64,000 nucleotides of DNA from Streptomyces sp. Root1304 (lineage in GTDB: Bacteria > Actinomycetota > Actinomycetes > Streptomycetales > Streptomycetaceae): NCBI RefSeq assembly GCF_001426405.1, contig NZ_LMEP01000007.1, forward strand, positions 62,826-126,825, written 5' to 3'. How positions within the stretch are numbered: the stretch's first letter is position 1; each line of letters begins with the position of its first letter. The notes beneath the pieces were generated by a model, which saw only the letters and a list, made by a program, of their open reading frames with translations, ran no database searches and was not told the DNA's origin. This document shows positions 1-11,026 of this stretch, one piece after another. The translations under genes and the position numbers were made by a program.

Positions 1-3000
1 CGGCTGGGTGGACCCGGCACCGTCGGTGATCCTGGTGAGCAGGCCCTTGTCCGAGTACTCGAAGGTGACCTTGCGGTTCGAGATGTCGGTCATCGACTTG
101 ATGTGGTCGATGATCTTCGGGTTGCTGCTGTCGGCCTTGGAGTAGTACTCGATCGTGAGCGACTGCCGGCCGGCGGGGTCGGTGACGTACTTGAGGAACT
201 TGGTCGGCTTGTTGTTCGACTTCCGTTCCTCGTAGGTGTACGTCTGCGTGTTGCCGTTCTTCTCGACGGCCGAGGTCATGTAGCCGTCGCAGCCGAAGAC
301 GAAGCGGGTGCCGTCGGGACGGGTCATCGTCCAGGCGTCCGGGACCGGGTCCTTCAGCGGGGTGCAGTCCAGGCCGGGCTTGGCGGTCAGCCGGTAGTGG
401 ACGCCTGCCGGGGCCTTCCAGGAGCCGTCCGCCTGCTCACGGAAGACGTGCGTGGTGCCGTCGCCGTCGGGGAGCCGGATCTCGGTCGGGTGCGGCTTCG
501 GGTGGAACTCCAGCGGCGCGCCGAGCCGGATCGGGCCGGAGGCCTGGAAGGACCAGCCGGAGCCCGAGACGGTGTCGGAGGTGTCGAGGCTGTTGTACGC
601 GAACCGGGCGAAGGTGGTGACGCCGCGGCCGGGGTTGGTGAACGCGTTGTACTGCCAGACGGTGTTGCCGGAGGCCAGGTTGGTCATGACGGTCGAGCCG
701 GCACCGGTGTTCTTGCCCGTGTAGACGTAGAACTTCTCCATGCCGAGCTGGTTGGAGGTCGGGTCCTCCACCGCCACGTTCTGCTTCAGACCGGGGATGC
801 CGGCGGTGCCGGACGCCCAGGTCCCCGTGGTCTTGTCGTAGACGTCCCAGTCGAGGACGTAGTCGGTCCGCTTGTTCCCCGAGTCGGAGTTGACCGGGGT
901 CCTGACCTTCGCCTGCAGGGACACGCTGTCCCCGGGGACGACGTCGGCGGGCAGCGCGGTCTGGATCTGGTTGCCGCCGTTGGTGACGTCGGTGCCGTCC
1001 GGCAGGGACCAGGTGTAGCTGAGGACCCGGTCGGTGGCCTTCCACGTCGACGCGGTGGTGTTGGTGAGGGTGAAGTCGACCGTGTAGTCGGTGTTCGGCG
1101 TCATCCGCGCCGGGGTCTGCGGCGCGTAGTACGTCGATTCCGTGGTGGAGTCGATGTACGTGACGACCATGCGGGGCCGCAGCCGGGTCTCGGCGCCCTC
1201 CGAGGAGAGGAACAGCGTCCGTTCCTGCGCGGCGGTCTCGTCGGCCGTCCTGATGACCACGCCGTTCTGCGAGGACGGGGTGGTCACCCACGACTGGGCG
1301 AGCGAGGTGACGTTCCAGTCGTGGCGCGCCGGGTCGTTCGTCTTGGCCCCGGTGTCCGCGACGGAGGCACCGAAGTCACCGCCCGGGGCGGTCCAGGCGG
1401 TGGTGGCGTTCGCCTTGACCCAGGTGGCCGCGGCCTCGTCGAAGTCGCGGGTGAGGGGGCGCAGCTCGTAGACGGCGCCGGGGGCGTCCTGCGCGGTCTG
1501 GGTGCTCCAGAGGCGGACCTTGGCGTCCAGGACCCGGGCGGTGGCGGGGATGCCGAGGGCCGGGAACTTCAGCAGGGCGCGGGTGTCGCCGTAGGTGGCG
1601 GAGTTGTTGCCGACGGACAGCCAGTTCTTCGGTCCGCCGTCGTCGATGGTGTCGTGGGTGGACGTGGTCCGCGTCGAGGACAGGGTGGTGTCCTGCGTCG
1701 CGTCGAGGACCTTGGTCGTCCGCCCGGCCTTCGGCAGCCGGACGAGCTGCGTGGGCGCGGCGACGACCTGGCCGTCCTTCGTCCTGACCGCGACCATGTA
1801 GTAGTAGGCGCGGCCGAAGGGGTCGGGGTCGTCGGCCTTCGTCGGGGTCCCGGAGGTGTCCGTGAAGGCGGTCACCGTGGACGCGACGGGCGCGACGAGG
1901 GTCGCGGCCGAGGGCGTGAAGGTCTGGTTGATCGACCGGTGGACCTGGTACTCGACGATGTCGTCGCCGGTGGCGATCGGGTCCGGGTCCCGGTAGGCGG
2001 ACCAGCTGAGCTCCGCGCCGGTGTCGTGGATCGTCGTCGGTGCGGCGAGGTCGACGCCCTGCCGGCCGAAGGTCAGGACGAGACGCGGGTAGTTGGCGGT
2101 CTCGCCGCCGTACCCGAACTCGCTGCCCTCGTAGCGCGGTCCGCCCTTGGGGCCGGTCGCGCTCTCGTCGCCGGCCTTGATCACGAAGCCGTTGTTGACG
2201 TTGGCGCCGTCGATCCAGGACTGGACGGTCCTGGTCACCGGGAAGGTGTGCCAGGTGTTCAGCTCGCCGGGCCGCTTGGTGACCACGCCGCCCTTGGTGA
2301 AGCGGACGGCGTCCGCGATCACCGAGGTCGCGGTCGACGCGGGACCGTCACCGAGGACGATCTTGCCGAGGGTGCCGGCCTTGAAGGGGTGCGAGCCGAG
2401 CGTCTTCCACACACCGGCGGTGCCGGCCTGCTGGTCGACGCTGTACACCTTGCTGCCGCCGTCGTAGGTGACGGTGTACGGGGCGTTCGTCGCGCGGTCG
2501 GAGGCGGGGATGCTGTGCGCCTCGACCTGGTAGGTACCGTCCTCGGGCAGACTCGGCTGCCAGGTGTACGTGTCGCCCGCGACGGCGCCCTTGTTGTACA
2601 GGTAGTCCTGGTTGACGGCGTACTGCGTGTACGCGGTGTTCCCCGACGCCGGCCAGGCGCCGACGGCGGCCGTCCGTCCGGTGTCGCCGTCGTCGACCAC
2701 GACGGAGGTGCCCGACAGCTCGCCGGTGAGCGCGTTGGCGTTGCTCCAGGTGGCCTGGGCCTCGGTCCAGGCCTGGGTGGCGCGGTGCGCCTCCAGCTGG
2801 ACCTCGGTGTCACCGGTGGTGTGGGTCTGGTCGAAGTACAGCTTCAGATCGGCCGAGTCGAGCTTGGTGCCGGCCGGGACGCCGGTCAGCGGGAACCGCA
2901 GCAGGGCGCGCGAGGCGCCGGTGCTGGTGTTGCCGACCGACAGCCGCCAGTTGTCGTCGTAGTTCGTCGTCGGGCCGTCCGAGGAGATCATCACGTCCTG

Positions 3001-3996
3001 CGCCGTGGACGGCGTGGGAGCGATCGAGATCGTCGGGTCGATCGTGACGGGGTACCTGCGCGCGGGCGCGGCCAGCCAGGCCGCGTCCGGGACGACGGTG
3101 AGCTTCCAGCCCTTGCCCGCGCGGGTGAGCCGCTGCTCGACGTCGCCGCTGTAGCCGGTGCCGTACGGCGAGCGGGCGTCGGCGGCGGCGTCCGTCATGA
3201 ACGCGGCCGGGATCACCAGGACGGGGTCGGCGCCCTCGGCGTAGAAGCCGATCGAGCCGTCCTTGCCCGCCCTCGGCGTGAGCCCGCCGGAGTCCAGGGT
3301 GAACGTGAACGCCACCGGGCCGGCGGGCCGCCGGTCGAGGACGATGTTCTCCTTCACCCGTCCCGGGCCCACCTGGTACGACAGGTCGGCGCCGTGGACG
3401 GCGTCCTTGTACGTGACGGTGTCGCCCTCGGCCACCGGGGCGAGGGCGGCGGCGCCCTGCAGGCCCAGGGTCACGGCGTGCCCGTCGGCGGCCTCGAACC
3501 GCAGCAGCCTGCCGGGGTCGGTGCCGAACCAACTGCGGGCGGTGTTGGTCGCGTTGGTGTACGCGAAGTCACCGCCGGCGGTCCGTACGACCCTCGGGTC
3601 GATGCCCTTCCAGGACTTCCCCGCCCGGTACGCCGTCGGCACGGCCGACACCTCGGCCTGGACCCGGCCGTCGGACAGCTGCCAGTAGCGGGCGGTCGGC
3701 GTGCGCCGGCCCGTCAGCTCCGCGACCCGCTGGGGCTTGGCCGCCGCCTTGCCCTTCGGCAGCCGCTCCCGGCTGGGCAGCACCGGCGTCCCGCCGGTGG
3801 CGGGCTGCGACGGCGGGACGGGCGCGTCGGCCCTGCCTTCGCCCTCGTCGTCCGAGAACCACCCCGAGAGGGCGTCGACAATACCCTCGCCGTCATCGGC
3901 GGAAACCGGTGCGGCATAAGCCACTTGTGGCAACATGGTCCCGGCGATGGCCGAGACCACGAGGCAGGCTATCGCCCGCCCGTATCTGAATCTCAC
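1..3996 (-). CDS. Secreted DNRLRE/RHS-type cell-surface protein (3' end outside window)
   Basis: Open reading frame of at least 1,332 codons running off the left edge. The GTG start at 3996 follows a GGAAGGGA ribosome site. Residues 1 to ~30 form a signal peptide (Arg-rich start, hydrophobic core, cleavage near AYA-AP). A first DNRLRE-type beta domain lies around residues 310-430. Next comes a golvesin/xly-like beta domain (~460-570), then linker sequence with fibronectin-like features, then a second DNRLRE segment (~765-955). The part nearest the window edge reads as RHS/YD-type repeat sequence (VTDPAGRQ, TFEYSDKGLLTRITDGAG). Proteins of this build are large secreted RHS proteins that often end in a variable toxin; that end is not visible here. 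The gene stands alone behind its own promoter-like site. Family call is firm; function (surface or polymorphic-toxin role) is inferred from the family. Confidence 0.85.
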   Translation of the reverse strand, partial: MRFRYGRAIACLVVSAIAGTMLPQVAYAAPVSADDGEGIVDALSGWFSDDEGEGRADAPVPPSQPATGGTPVLPSRERLPKGKAAAKPQRVAELTGRRTPTARYWQLSDGRVQAEVSAVPTAYRAGKSWKGIDPRVVRTAGGDFAYTNATNTARSWFGTDPGRLLRFEAADGHAVTLGLQGAAALAPVAEGDTVTYKDAVHGADLSYQVGPGRVKENIVLDRRPAGPVAFTFTLDSGGLTPRAGKDGSIGFYAEGADPVLVIPAAFMTDAAADARSPYGTGYSGDVEQRLTRAGKGWKLTVVPDAAWLAAPARRYPVTIDPTISIAPTPSTAQDVMISSDGPTTNYDDNWRLSVGNTSTGASRALLRFPLTGVPAGTKLDSADLKLYFDQTHTTGDTEVQLEAHRATQAWTEAQATWSNANALTGELSGTSVVVDDGDTGRTAAVGAWPASGNTAYTQYAVNQDYLYNKGAVAGDTYTWQPSLPEDGTYQVEAHSIPASDRATNAPYTVTYDGGSKVYSVDQQAGTAGVWKTLGSHPFKAGTLGKIVLGDGPASTATSVIADAVRFTKGGVVTKRPGELNTWHTFPVTRTVQSWIDGANVNNGFVIKAGDESATGPKGGPRYEGSEFGYGGETANYPRLVLTFGRQGVDLAAPTTIHDTGAELSWSAYRDPDPIATGDDIVEYQVHRSINQTFTPSAATLVAPVASTVTAFTDTSGTPTKADDPDPFGRAYYYMVAVRTKDGQVVAAPTQLVRLPKAGRTTKVLDATQDTTLSSTRTTSTHDTIDDGGPKNWLSVGNNSATYGDTRALLKFPALGIPATARVLDAKVRLWSTQTAQDAPGAVYELRPLTRDFDEAAATWVKANATTAWTAPGGDFGASVADTGAKTNDPARHDWNVTSLAQSWVTTPSSQNGVVIRTADETAAQERTLFLSSEGAETRLRPRMVVTYIDSTTESTYYAPQTPARMTPNTDYTVDFTLTNTTASTWKATDRVLSYTWSLPDGTDVTNGGNQIQTALPADVVPGDSVSLQAKVRTPVNSDSGNKRTDYVLDWDVYDKTTGTWASGTAGIPGLKQNVAVEDPTSNQLGMEKFYVYTGKNTGAGSTVMTNLASGNTVWQYNAFTNPGRGVTTFARFAYNSLDTSDTVSGSGWSFQASGPIRLGAPLEFHPKPHPTEIRLPDGDGTTHVFREQADGSWKAPAGVHYRLTAKPGLDCTPLKDPVPDAWTMTRPDGTRFVFGCDGYMTSAVEKNGNTQTYTYEERKSNNKPTKFLKYVTDPAGRQSLTIEYYSKADSSNPKIIDHIKSMTDISNRKVTFEYSDKGLLTRITDGAGSTQP

Positions 3997-4188
3997 GCGA
4001 ATCCCTTCCAAGAACCCCTCGCGCGAACACGCGAACGGAAGCGCGCCGACGCGCCCGGCAAGGGACCTCCCCCACCGGCGCGCACGCACCCGACCACCCC
4101 CGGAAACACCTCAGGACACGCCAAACCAGGCCACCTCCCGAACGGGGAGACGGCCTTGCGTGAAGTGCGCCGAGGACGGCGGGGGAGA

Positions 4189-4218
4189 TTCTTATTCACG
4201 GGAATGACACCCCGTCAA
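4189..4218 (-). promoter_or_regulatory. Putative promoter of the DNRLRE/RHS gene
   Basis: On the minus strand a TTGACG hexamer (4218-4213) is followed after 18 bp by TAAGAA (4194-4189), close to the Streptomyces housekeeping consensus. The start point would lie near 4182, giving a 5' leader of about 186 nt before the GTG at 3996. It sits in one of the few AT-richer stretches of this region. Confidence 0.45.
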
Positions 4219-4392
4219 GCGTCCGGCCAAATAGTGCATTTCACTGAGGGAATCGCGGGGAGACCTGACGAGTGGGGGCATTTGTCGGGGAGTTGGAATT
4301 CAATGCCCTGAATGATGTAGAGGGCGGACGCGAAAGGGCGGCCGTATCGCCGCCCGGAGGACTCGTGACGGGCCGGGCCGGCGCACGCCGAA

Positions 4393-4418
4393 GCCGCCGG
4401 CCGAGATCGGCCGGCGGC
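4393..4418 (-). terminator. Hairpin terminator after kdpC
   Basis: A perfect inverted repeat of 12 bp per arm with a 2-nt centre (arm GCCGCCGGCCGA) lies 64 nt past the kdpC stop codon. No T-run follows, which is usual for Streptomyces terminators. Being symmetric, it could also limit read-through in the other direction. Confidence 0.6.
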
Positions 4419-4481
4419 TCCTGTCGCGCCGCGGCGGTGTGAGGACCGGGCCGCCCGGCTCCCGTTCCGCCGCAGCGGGGA

Positions 4482-5150
4482 TCAGCTCTCGATCAGCTCC
4501 TTGAGTGCGGTGTTGAGCTTCAGGACGTTGACGCGGGGTTCGCCGATGAAGCCGAGGATGCGGTCGTCGGTGTGGTCGGTGACGAGCTTGTCGACCTGGC
4601 CGACGGTGAGCTTGTTGCGCTCGGCGACCCGGTGGACCTGGAGTCGCGCGTACTCGGGGGAGATGTGCGGGTCCAGGCCGGAGCCGGAGGAGGTGACGGC
4701 CTCGGCAGGGACGTCGGAGGGGCTCACCTTGTGGCCGACCGTGGAGTTGTCCTTGATGACGGCGGCCTTGGCGTCCTTGACCCACTGGATCAGGTCCGCG
4801 TTGTCCCCGGAGCGGTTCGTGGCGCCGGACAGGATGATCGCGTACTGGGGGTTGACGCTGTTGGTGCCGAGGCCGTTGGACGGGCGGGGCTGGAACCAGC
4901 GCAGGTCGGGGGCCGGGGTCTCCTCGCCGTCCTTCAGGGGCAGGTCGTAGCGCTGCCCGATGAGCTCGGAGCCGACGACCTTCCCGCTCGCGTCCTCGAT
5001 CTCGGAGCCGTTCGCCTTCCCGGGAAAGGCCACCTGCGCGATCCCGGTCACGGCGAGCGGATAGAGCACGCCACAGACCACGGTCAGGACGAGGAGGGCG
5101 CGCAGGCCCGCCCACAGGACACGGCCGGTGTTCGCTGCTGAGTTGTTCAT
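4482..5150 (-). CDS. kdpC: Potassium-transporting ATPase subunit KdpC
   Basis: 222 aa, last gene of the kdp operon. KdpC is the small single-span subunit that stabilises KdpB and helps ATP binding in the high-affinity KdpFABC potassium pump. One membrane segment lies near the N terminus (about residues 12-35, LWAGLRALLVLTVVCGVLYP). The conserved family stretches GSELIGQ, FQPRPS and SGSGLDPHISP are present. The start lies 6 nt downstream of the kdpB stop, so the two are almost certainly translated from one message. A hairpin terminator follows. No kdpD or kdpE sensor/regulator gene is in this window. Confidence 0.95.
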   Translation of the reverse strand: MNNSAANTGRVLWAGLRALLVLTVVCGVLYPLAVTGIAQVAFPGKANGSEIEDASGKVVGSELIGQRYDLPLKDGEETPAPDLRWFQPRPSNGLGTNSVNPQYAIILSGATNRSGDNADLIQWVKDAKAAVIKDNSTVGHKVSPSDVPAEAVTSSGSGLDPHISPEYARLQVHRVAERNKLTVGQVDKLVTDHTDDRILGFIGEPRVNVLKLNTALKELIES

Positions 5151-5156
5151 CGTGGG

Positions 5157-7264
<2,108 letters not shown>

Positions 7265-7268
<4 letters not shown>

Positions 7269-8929
7269 GCTGCGAGCCCTTCGGCGAGCGGTCCCAGCGC
7301 GAGGGCCGGGAAGTAGGTGAGACCGGTGATGATCAGGATCGTGCCGACCAGCAGGCCCGTGAACAGCGGCTTCTCGGTCCGCAGCGTGCCCGCCGTCTCG
7401 GGGACGGGCGTCTGCTCGGCGAGCGACCCGGCCAGCGCGAGGACGAACACCATCGGCAGGAACCGGCCCAGGAGCATCGCGATACCGATGGTCGAGTTGA
7501 ACCACTGGGTGTCCGCGTTCAGACCCGCGAACGCCGAGCCGTTGTTGTTCGCCCCGGACGTATAGGCGTAGAGGATCTCGGAGAATCCGTGCGCGCCGGA
7601 GTTCGTCATCGAGTGCGACGGCGTGTCCAGCGCCATGGCGACGGCGGTGAAACCGAGAACGAGAGCCGGGGTGACCAGGATGTAGCAGGCCGCGAACTTG
7701 ATCTCACGGGTGCCGATCTTCTTCCCCAGATACTCCGGCGTGCGGCCGACCATCAGACCGGCGATGAACACCGCGATGACCGCCATGACCAGCATCCCGT
7801 AGAGACCGGAGCCGACACCACCCGGCGCGATCTCACCCAACTGCATCCCCAGCAGGTCGATTCCGCCGCCGAAGCCGGTGTTCGAGGAATGGAAGGAGTT
7901 CACCGCGCCGGTGGAAGTGAGCGTGGTCGCGACCGAGAAGAGCGCCGAGCCGGCGATCCCGAACCGGGTCTCCTTGCCCTCCATCGCCCCGCCGGCCAGC
8001 TCGAACGCCGGCCCCTTGCCCGCGAACTCGGTCCACAGCATCAGCCCCGTGAACAGCAGCCAGATCGTGGCCATCGTGCCGAGGATCGCGTACCCCTGCT
8101 TCAGCGAACCGACCATTCGGCCGAAGGTCCGGGTGAGCGCGAAGGGAATGACGAGGATCAGATAGATCTCGAAGAGGTTCGACAGCCCGTTGGGGTTCTC
8201 GAAGGGGTGGGCCGAATTGGCGTTGAAGTAACCGCCACCGTTCGTACCCAGTTCCTTGATGACCTCCTGCGAGGCCACCGCCCCACCGTTCCACTGCTGC
8301 GACCCACCACCGAACTGACCGACCTCGTGAATGCCGGAGAAGTTCTGGATCGCGCCGCACGCCACCAGCACGAGCGCGCCGATCACCGCGATGGGCAGCA
8401 GGATCCGGACGACACCACGGACCAGATCGGCCCAGAAATTACCCAGCTCTCCCGTCCGCGACCGGGCGAAACCACGGACCAGAGCCACCGCGACCGCGAT
8501 GCCCACCGCCGCCGAGACGAAGTTCTGCACCGCCAGCCCGCCGGTCTGGACGACGTGCCCCATGGCCTGCTCGCCGTAGTACGACTGCCAGTTCGTGTTC
8601 GCCACGAACGACGCGGCCGTGTTGAACGCCTGGTCCGGGTCGATCGACACGAAGCCGAGCGAGCCCGGCAGCGCGCCCTGGAGCCGCTGGAGCAGGTAGA
8701 GGAAGAGGACGCTCACGGCGGAGAAGGCGAGGACACCGCGCAGATACGCGGGCCAGCGCATCTCCACCGACGGGTCGGCACCAATGACCTTGTAGATCCA
8801 CTTCTCCACCCGCAGATGCCTGTCGGAGGAGTAGACCCGCGCCATGTGATCGCCCAGCGGCCGGTACGACAGACCGAGCGCGACGACCAGCGCGAGAAGC
8901 TGGAGAAGCCCAGCGAGGACGGGACTCAT
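7265..8929 (-). CDS. kdpA: Potassium-transporting ATPase subunit KdpA
   Basis: 554 aa, the potassium-selective channel-like subunit of KdpFABC (SKT superfamily). It has about ten membrane helices and the conserved filter-region segments ([53 protein letters not shown]). The ATG at 8929 lies 8 nt after the kdpF stop. Its stop overlaps the kdpB start by 4 nt, indicating coupled translation. Length and all signature segments look intact, so the pump should be functional. Confidence 0.96.
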
Positions 8930-8937
8930 ATCCGTAC

Positions 8938-9027
8938 TCAGAACCTCTCCGGCTTGACGAGGGCGAGGACGAGATATCCCAGCAGGGCGGCGGCCACGAG
9001 CAGGCCGACGATGTTCTCGGCACTCAC
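8938..9027 (-). CDS. kdpF: Potassium-transporting ATPase small subunit KdpF
   Basis: 29 aa with one membrane helix. KdpF is a small lipid-like subunit that stabilises the KdpABC complex. The GTG start at 9027 overlaps the stop of the preceding 27-residue reading frame (GTGA), and kdpA begins 8 nt after its stop. The sequence ends [11 protein letters not shown], the typical KdpF tail. Confidence 0.9.
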   Translation of the reverse strand: MSAENIVGLLVAAALLGYLVLALVKPERF

Positions 9028-9107
9028 AGCTTCGCCACCCCCCTGGCGATGAGGGCCACCAGCGCGAAGACCGCGACCGTGGTGACGACGAAGGCCACGT
9101 CGGCCAT
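9024..9107 (-). CDS. 27-aa single-span membrane peptide at the head of the kdp operon
   Basis: ATG at 9107 with a GGGAG ribosome site about 6 nt upstream. It encodes [20 protein letters not shown] and then a short basic tail (ARGVAKL). Most of it is one hydrophobic helix, the same build as KdpF. Its stop overlaps the kdpF start by 4 nt, so it is the first gene of the kdp transcript. Perfect spacing, a good ribosome site and translational coupling argue that it is a real gene. It may be a second KdpF-like accessory peptide; that role is inferred only from size, helix and position. Such short genes are commonly left out of annotations. Confidence 0.75.
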   Translation of the reverse strand: MADVAFVVTTVAVFALVALIARGVAKL

Positions 9108-9255
9108 CGTGAGCTCCCGGAGAAGAAGGAAGAACGGATTCTCTGACGAGATGAGAAAACCGCTTTCCAGCCGGGGGTCGGCGCTCGTTAACGCCCCTCA
9201 TACGGCGCGCGGGCCGCTCTTGACGGGTCTTCTACGGCAGGGGGGCCGCACGGGC

Positions 9256-9363
9256 TCACATGGGGTGACGGACGGGGGCGCGCGGTCCGCCTCACGTGGG
9301 GTGACGGACGGGGACGTGCGGGCCGCCTCACGTGGGGAGACGGACGGGGGCGCACGGTCCGCC
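9256..9363. repeat. Three tandem copies of a 36-bp repeat between kdp and the P450 gene
   Basis: Copies at 9256-9291, 9292-9327 and 9328-9363, each beginning TCAC(A/G)TGGGG(T/A)GACGG and differing at only a few positions. A partial copy flanks each side. There are no spacers, so this is a minisatellite and not a CRISPR array. It lies between the P450 stop and the kdp leader. Confidence 0.8.
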
Positions 9364-9400
9364 CGTCACCGGCCGGCGCTCCGTCCGTCACCGCTCGCGG

Positions 9401-10591
9401 TCACGCGTCCCAGGTGACCGGGAGGCTCTTCACCCCGAAGATGTCCGCGGTCTCCGGGCGCAGGACGACCTCCTCGGCCGGTACGGCCAGACGGAGCGTG
9501 GGGAAGCGGTCGAGGAGCGCGGCGAAGGCGACCCGCATCTCGACCCGGGCGAGCTGGTGGCCCAGGCACAGGTGGATGCCGTGGCCGAAGGCCAGGTGTC
9601 CGCCGTCCTGACGCCCGAGGTCGAGCACGTGGGGGTCGGTGAAGCGCTCGGGGTCGTGGTCGGCCATGTGGTACGAGAGGACGACCGTCGTACCCGCCTC
9701 GATGGTCTGCCCGCCCACCTCGACGTCCTCCAGCGCCGTCCGCATGAACGACTTGGCGACGGTCAGATAGCGCAGCAGCTCCTCCACGGCCGGGTCGATG
9801 AGCTTGGGGTCGGCGCGCAGCGCGGCCAGCTGCTCCGGGTTCCGCAGGAGTGCGAAGGTGCCGAGGGACAGCATGTTCGCGGTGGTGTCGAACCCGGCCG
9901 CGAGCAGGATCAGGCTGATCCCCTTCAGTTCCTCGTCGGTCAGATCGCTGTCGGTGAGTTCGCTGAGCACGTCGTCGGTGGGGTGGGCGCGCTTGGCCGC
10001 CACCAGCCGCGCCAGGTACTCCTGGGTCGCGGTGTAGGCGGCGATCAGCTCCTCGTCGCTCACCGATCCGCCCATGAACTTGTCGATCTGTTCCTGGAAC
10101 GAGTCCCGGTCCTCGTACGGGACCCCGAGCAGCTCACAGATGATGATCATGGGGATGGGCTTGGCGAACGCGGTCACGAGGTCCGTCGACGGCCCCGCCT
10201 GTTCCATGGCGTCCAGACACTCGGCGGTGATCTGCTCGACCCGCTCGGTCAGCAGGCGCATCCGGCGTGCGGTGAACCGGCCCACCAGCGGTTTCCGGTA
10301 GCGGCTGTGCTGCGGCTCGTCCATGAGGAGGAACTCGCCGGGCGGCGCCGGCGGAAGCTCGAAGTCGACGACGTTCAACAGGTCCTTGCGCGAGCTGAAG
10401 CGCGGATCGGCCAGGACGGACCGGACCAGGTCGTATCCGGTGATCAGCCAGCCGGGCTTGCCGCCGGGGTGGGCGCAGCGGCTGATCGGGCCGTGACCGC
10501 GGGCGTCGACCAGCTCCGCGGGCGGGTCGAAGGGGCAACCGGGCCGACGCTCCGTCGGCAGCGCCGCGACGGTGTACGGGGATTCACTCAT
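9401..10591 (-). CDS. Cytochrome P450 (CYP107-like)
   Basis: 396 aa, a soluble bacterial haem mono-oxygenase. The I-helix motif AGFDTT, the ExxR motif (EELLR) and the haem-binding loop FGHGIHLCLG with its Cys ligand near residue 340 are all present, and length is normal. I chose the ATG at 10591 because the GAGG ribosome site is 7 nt upstream; the ATG two codons earlier is too close to it. The substrate is unknown. No ferredoxin, reductase or biosynthetic cluster is adjacent, so it appears to be an orphan P450. A promoter-like site and a palindrome lie upstream. Confidence 0.93.
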   Translation of the reverse strand: MSESPYTVAALPTERRPGCPFDPPAELVDARGHGPISRCAHPGGKPGWLITGYDLVRSVLADPRFSSRKDLLNVVDFELPPAPPGEFLLMDEPQHSRYRKPLVGRFTARRMRLLTERVEQITAECLDAMEQAGPSTDLVTAFAKPIPMIIICELLGVPYEDRDSFQEQIDKFMGGSVSDEELIAAYTATQEYLARLVAAKRAHPTDDVLSELTDSDLTDEELKGISLILLAAGFDTTANMLSLGTFALLRNPEQLAALRADPKLIDPAVEELLRYLTVAKSFMRTALEDVEVGGQTIEAGTTVVLSYHMADHDPERFTDPHVLDLGRQDGGHLAFGHGIHLCLGHQLARVEMRVAFAALLDRFPTLRLAVPAEEVVLRPETADIFGVKSLPVTWDA

Positions 10592-10634
10592 GGCCATTCC
10601 TCACTTCGCGTCGATACACGTTTACACAATGTGA

Positions 10635-10664
10635 AAGCTACGGCGTTTCAGGAAGCTCCGTCAA
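10635..10664 (-). promoter_or_regulatory. Putative promoter of the P450 gene with a near-palindrome
   Basis: Minus strand: TTGACG (10664-10659), 18 bp, TAGCTT (10640-10635). Just downstream, around 10621-10637, a near-palindrome centred on CACAATGTG overlaps the expected start point and would suit a repressor. No regulator gene is adjacent. Confidence 0.35.
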
Positions 10665-10727
10665 TCACGGTTTGACGTAACTCCAGCTCAACGGCAAGGA
10701 ATTGATGCAATGACGCTGCGACCGAAC

Positions 10728-10742
10728 GCAACGCTTCGTTGC
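10728..10742. promoter_or_regulatory. Operator-like palindrome in the P450-permease intergenic region
   Basis: A perfect inverted repeat, GCAACG-CTT-CGTTGC, in the 435-nt divergent gap 10592-11026. It resembles LacI-family operators in style. Apart from this, the P450 promoter and a short direct repeat (CCCCCGAGCGA, twice, near 10786-10808), I see nothing else in that gap. The permease has no convincing -35/-10 pair. Confidence 0.35.
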
Positions 10743-11026
10743 AATGAATGAAGACGAAGGCAATGCCGGACCCGACGGCGGCACCGGCCCCCGAGCGACC
10801 CCCGAGCGACCCCGAAGCTAACCAGAAGCGCCTCCGAAGCGGTCCCGACGACCGGGCCGGCCACACGGCCCGCGGCCTGCGCATGTGAGACATCCGACGC
10901 CCGACCGGGCGATCTTGACGCTTCCCTTACGCCCACGGACGGATCAGGGCATCTCCGGCTGCTTAGGCTGACTCGGCCGCCCGTCCGGCGGCCGAACCAC
11001 TGTCCGAGCACGCCCAGGAGCACCCG

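Larger units (their letters stand above)
3997..4481. other. Gene-free interval between the DNRLRE gene and kdpC
   Basis: A 485-nt gap. It holds the leader and promoter-like site of the DNRLRE gene on the left and the kdp terminator hairpin on the right. I see no conserved small gene, tRNA or further repeat in it. Confidence 0.6.

Noticed and set aside
9108..9255. Riboswitch (c-di-AMP type) ahead of kdp
   Set aside because: I looked for the conserved ydaO-type core in the leader and did not see it; only simple short inverted repeats are present.
9256..9363. CRISPR array
   Set aside because: The 36-bp units are directly adjacent with no spacers, and no cas gene is present in the window.
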